From Peptoclostridium acidaminophilum DSM 3953 (lineage in GTDB: Bacteria > Bacillota > Clostridia > Peptostreptococcales > Peptostreptococcaceae), in NCBI RefSeq assembly GCF_000597865.1, contig NZ_CP007453.1, forward strand, positions 372,001 to 436,000: a DNA stretch of 64,000 nt, in the 5' to 3' direction. The translations under genes and the position numbers were made by a program. Shown piece by piece: positions 61,482 through 64,000 of this stretch (the first letter of the stretch is position 1; each line of letters begins with the position of its first letter). Below the pieces are notes generated by a model, which was not told the DNA's origin, made no database searches, and saw only the letters and a program-made list of their open reading frames with translations.

Positions 61482-62462
61482 ATGGTTAGAAAAATCGTAT
61501 CTGTTTTTTGTGCTTCAATTATTTTGTCCACTTCGTTAATGGCTGGCTGCTCTAAGGCTCCAGCTGATTCTTCAGCTTCAGGAAGCAAAACCTACAAAAT
61601 AGGCATTACGCAGATTGTAGAACACCCTGCCCTTGACGATTCAAGAAAGGGCATTATTGACGCTCTCAAGGAAGAGGGTTTTGTGGAGGGTGAGAATCTC
61701 GAAATTGATTTTCAAAATGCCCAGGGCGACATGCCAACAGCCCAGACAATAGCCGAAGGCTTTGTGTCGGCAAAAAAAGATATGATAGTGGCTTTATCAA
61801 CACCTTCATCGCAGGCGGCTGTAAATGCGACAAAGGAGATCACAATAGTATTTACTGCAGTAACTGACCCGGTAGGCGCAGGTCTTGTAGCTTCACTTGA
61901 AAAACCAGGCGGAAATGTAGCGGGAATAAGCGCTGCCGCGCCTACGGAAAAGCAGTTCGAGCTTTTGAAAACGCTAGTGCCGAATGCCAAGAAGGTGGGC
62001 ATATTATACAACACAAGCGAGGCAAACTCAATTTTCCAGGTGAACACAGCCAAAGCGATTTCAAGCAAATTCGGAATCGGAATAGTTGAAATAGGCATAA
62101 CATCATCAAACGACATTGACCAATCCCTAAGCTCGGTCATGGGAAAAATCGACGTTCTCTATACGCCAACTGACAATATCGTATCATCTTCAATGCCCAT
62201 GGTAGTCAATAAGTGTATAGAAAACAAGCTGCCGTTGATAGCTGCAGAGGAAGCTGCAGTCAAAGCCGGCGCACTTGCCACAGACGGTATAAACTACTAC
62301 AATCTTGGACTGCAGACAGGCAAAATTGCAGCTAGGATACTAAGGGGTGAAGCGCCACAAGATATACCTGTAGGAGCCCCTGAAAATACAGAGCTTGTGA
62401 TAAATGAAGAGACTGCTAAGAGCATAGGAATAACAATTCCGGAAAGCCTTAGGAAAAAATAA
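61482..62462 (+). CDS. Orphan ABC substrate-binding lipoprotein 2 (TrpX family)
   Basis: 326 residues, same length and signal (lipobox MAGC, Cys23) as copy 1. Framework motifs are kept (VEHPALDDSRKGI, VFTAVTDPVGAGLV, ILYNTSEANS, YTPTDNIVSSSMP), but pocket-side segments differ, for example STPSSQ for ATPSAQ and GISAAAP for GSSDAAP, so ligand preference may have shifted. Duplication of the whole promoter-leader-gene unit is the simplest history. No transport partners are adjacent. Confidence 0.9.
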   Translation: MVRKIVSVFCASIILSTSLMAGCSKAPADSSASGSKTYKIGITQIVEHPALDDSRKGIIDALKEEGFVEGENLEIDFQNAQGDMPTAQTIAEGFVSAKKDMIVALSTPSSQAAVNATKEITIVFTAVTDPVGAGLVASLEKPGGNVAGISAAAPTEKQFELLKTLVPNAKKVGILYNTSEANSIFQVNTAKAISSKFGIGIVEIGITSSNDIDQSLSSVMGKIDVLYTPTDNIVSSSMPMVVNKCIENKLPLIAAEEAAVKAGALATDGINYYNLGLQTGKIAARILRGEAPQDIPVGAPENTELVINEETAKSIGITIPESLRKK

Positions 62463-62503
62463 ATATTGCAGACTTGTTTTAAAATAAGCTTCGCATAATA
62501 TAC

Positions 62504-62598
62504 AAAACGGCTCCCTTGAGGCATGAACCGACCCCCAAAAGTTAGACCTAAAAATCTAACTTATTGGGGTCACATCAATTCCCAGGGGAGCCGTTTTT
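62504..62598. terminator. Bidirectional terminator carrying an inverted-repeat insert in its loop
   Basis: AAAACGGCTCCC (62504-62515) and GGGAGCCGTTTT (62586-62597) pair perfectly and are flanked by A- and T-runs. The loop is 70 nt and contains a second palindrome described separately. It lies between convergent genes. Confidence 0.85.
62530..62571. repeat. 42-bp palindrome resembling paired IS3-type ends
   Basis: GACCCCCAAAAGTTAGA (62530-62546) and TCTAACTTATTGGGGTC (62555-62571) are inverted copies with one mismatch and one shifted base, 8 nt apart. The GACCCC-AAAAGTTAGA pattern resembles terminal repeats of IS3-family elements. Internal sequence and transposase are absent. Confidence 0.55.
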
Positions 62599-63808
62599 AA
62601 ATATTATTTTCATTAGAGTTAAGGACTGATATCTGTTCGTTTAGTCTGATATCTTTCGAACTTTTGAGAAAAATTGCAAGAATTGCAGCCAGCAACGGTA
62701 TCAAAAACAGAAGCTGCATAGCAGCATCAATGCCAAATATGTCAGCGTATCGCCCAACGAGAGATACGGCAAGGCCGCCTATGCCGACAGCAAAACCCAT
62801 GCTAAGGCCTGAAGCCAGGGCAGTGTTTTCAGGGATGAGCTCCTGAGCCACAACCACTGTTACTGAAAACGACGATAAAAGAGCCATGGTGCCAATTCCA
62901 AGCAGTATGAACGAAACAGGCCCCGAGAGCGCAAAGAAACCGTAAAACGCTGCAGAAGCCAGGAGCATCGAGAAGAACATGAGCGGCTTTCTTCCGAAGC
63001 GGTCTGATATATAGCCGCCGATAATGCCTCCAACAGAACCGGCTGTAAGAGCAGCAAATATAAGAGAGCCTGTAAACTGCGCCGAAAAATTTCTGGATAG
63101 AAAGTATATTGGAAGCAGTGTCATGAGTCCCGTATGCACGACCGAGCGAAGGACTACAATGGCAATTAGCTTGAAAAGCTCTGAATTTGAGGAGTTTCCG
63201 ATGCTTTTCAAAAGCAGCCCTAGCTGTGGGGCATCCTGCTTTTTTGATGTCTCGATTCTGGGTGCATAAAAATATAGCAGCATTGCGGCAAGCAGTCCCG
63301 GGAATATAGCCACCCATGTATATTCGACGCCATAGTTGCTGAAAAGAGGCAGAAGAAGCATGGGGCTGATGGCGAGTCCCAGATTGCCCATTGCAATGAA
63401 TGCTGACATAACAAGTCCCTTGTTGTTTCTGCTCGACATGCCGACCATTGAGGCGGCCTGAGGGTGGAACGCGGCGGTACCCATGCCTGCCGCTGCCGCA
63501 ACCAGCATTAGAAGCGCCGTATTTGAGATATAGCCGGTCATGCTCAGCAGCACAGCCATCCAGAGCGTACCAATGTGCACAAACCATCGTTGTCCTCTTT
63601 GGTCGATGAGATAGCCAAAAATCGGCTGAGCAATTGATGAGCTTATAGTAAACGTTGCTATTATAAGAGTTCCGGCTGATACCGACAGCTTATTGCCGAG
63701 TATAAGCACGGCTGTAAGCTGGGGCAGGAAATTTGCATACATATCGTTCATCATGTGGGCGAAGAAAAGTATTGTTATAGAGGCTATGCCTATATTTTTG
63801 TTGTTCAT
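62597..63808 (-). CDS. MFS transporter, fosmidomycin-resistance (Fsr)-like
   Basis: 403 residues, twelve helices. FFAHMMNDMYANFLPQL in helix 1, IFGYLIDQRGQRW, GMGTAAFHPQAAS and GYISDRFGRKPLM are motifs of the Fsr branch of the major facilitator superfamily. It is an exporter of unknown compounds, perhaps of metabolites. AAGGAG precedes the ATG at 63808; an upstream in-frame start lacks a site. Confidence 0.85.
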   Translation of the reverse strand: MNNKNIGIASITILFFAHMMNDMYANFLPQLTAVLILGNKLSVSAGTLIIATFTISSSIAQPIFGYLIDQRGQRWFVHIGTLWMAVLLSMTGYISNTALLMLVAAAAGMGTAAFHPQAASMVGMSSRNNKGLVMSAFIAMGNLGLAISPMLLLPLFSNYGVEYTWVAIFPGLLAAMLLYFYAPRIETSKKQDAPQLGLLLKSIGNSSNSELFKLIAIVVLRSVVHTGLMTLLPIYFLSRNFSAQFTGSLIFAALTAGSVGGIIGGYISDRFGRKPLMFFSMLLASAAFYGFFALSGPVSFILLGIGTMALLSSFSVTVVVAQELIPENTALASGLSMGFAVGIGGLAVSLVGRYADIFGIDAAMQLLFLIPLLAAILAIFLKSSKDIRLNEQISVLNSNENNI

Positions 63809-63936
63809 AATATCTCCTTGCAACCAAATAGTGCCTTATAAGAATGTGTTAGGGGAAAAATCCTTCAAAAAAATTGTACTACATATACTCGAAATTGGAT
63901 ACATATAATATATAATATACTGCGGGGGGTGAGATT

Positions 63937-64000
63937 ATGGGGATGCCAATTACGCCCAAAAGCCGCGCCGGCAAATGGGCTGCTGAATTCAGCATTGTTT
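63937..64000 (+). CDS. Start of an unidentified gene (runs off window)
   Basis: An ATG at 63937 after GGGGGGTGAG opens a frame MGMPITPKSRAGKWAAEFSIV that continues to the window edge. Twenty-one residues are too few to name a family. It is divergent from the Fsr-like gene. Confidence 0.5.
   Translation, partial: MGMPITPKSRAGKWAAEFSIV

Noticed and set aside
62829-63587. 252-residue minus-strand open frame within the Fsr-like gene
   Set aside because: Same strand but another frame of a well-conserved transporter, Cys/His/Arg-rich in the manner of shadow translations.

Overview
The window looks like chromosomal DNA of a strictly anaerobic, low-to-middle GC, amino-acid-fermenting member of the Clostridia, in or near Peptostreptococcaceae/Eubacteriaceae. 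The reasons are the glycyl-radical pyruvate formate-lyase, a four-subunit ferredoxin-linked 2-oxoacid oxidoreductase, corrinoid methyltransferases, several Gram-positive lipoprotein transporters, and a selenophosphate synthetase whose catalytic residue is encoded by an in-frame UGA (selenocysteine). The last trait is known from Eubacterium acidaminophilum-like organisms. No rRNA, tRNA or CRISPR array was found.

Layout. 1-6.7 kb: pyruvate metabolism. pflB and a partial pflA on the minus strand sit behind a ZTP (pfl-type) riboswitch with an overlapping terminator; then a YheO/DauR-type regulator with palindromic sites, and porGDAB. 6.7-10.7 kb: a minus-strand sugar ABC transporter operon without ATPase, led by an acyltransferase-like gene. 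11.2-15.3 kb: a selenium block (YedE, YedF, DUF3343, a ribokinase-fold enzyme and convergent selD). 15.8-24.1 kb: a plus-strand operon with a complete sugar ABC transporter, a GH123/DUF4091-like protein, a corrinoid protein, a UroD-fold methyltransferase and a methionine-synthase-activation-like protein. This is the best candidate for a new pathway, possibly O-demethylation of methylated sugars. 24.1-35.9 kb: a CDF metal exporter behind a probable NiCo riboswitch, a C_GCAxxG protein with nadA, an aminotransferase, a MATE pump, an EEP-fold enzyme, tandem CPA1 antiporters, hisC and metK.

36-46 kb is an accessory stretch: an AT-rich aldose-epimerase-like gene, an IS110 element, a eukaryote-type glycogen branching enzyme, a MOT1-type transporter, an LEA-like repeat protein, an IS607 element with an unusual TnpB, a broken gene, a Cdd1-like protein and a GlsB-like protein. 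46.7-50.5 kb: a pyruvate-kinase C-domain protein and a tryptophan-type ABC transporter (trpXYZ) controlled by a tRNA-Trp T-box. 50.7-54.2 kb: dodecin and a SauUSI-like modification-dependent restriction enzyme placed directly behind a terminator. 54.4-59.8 kb: an MBL-rhodanese fusion, an MFS transporter, an SGNH hydrolase, RidA with a DSD1-type enzyme, and a lipoprotein.

60.0-62.5 kb holds two paralogous orphan binding proteins of the TrpX family. Each is preceded by the same promoter architecture and by a roughly 75-nt three-way-junction RNA that covaries between copies and can pair with the Shine-Dalgarno region. I do not recognise this RNA as a known riboswitch class and regard it as the most interesting find. 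An Fsr-like MFS gene and a partial ORF close the window.
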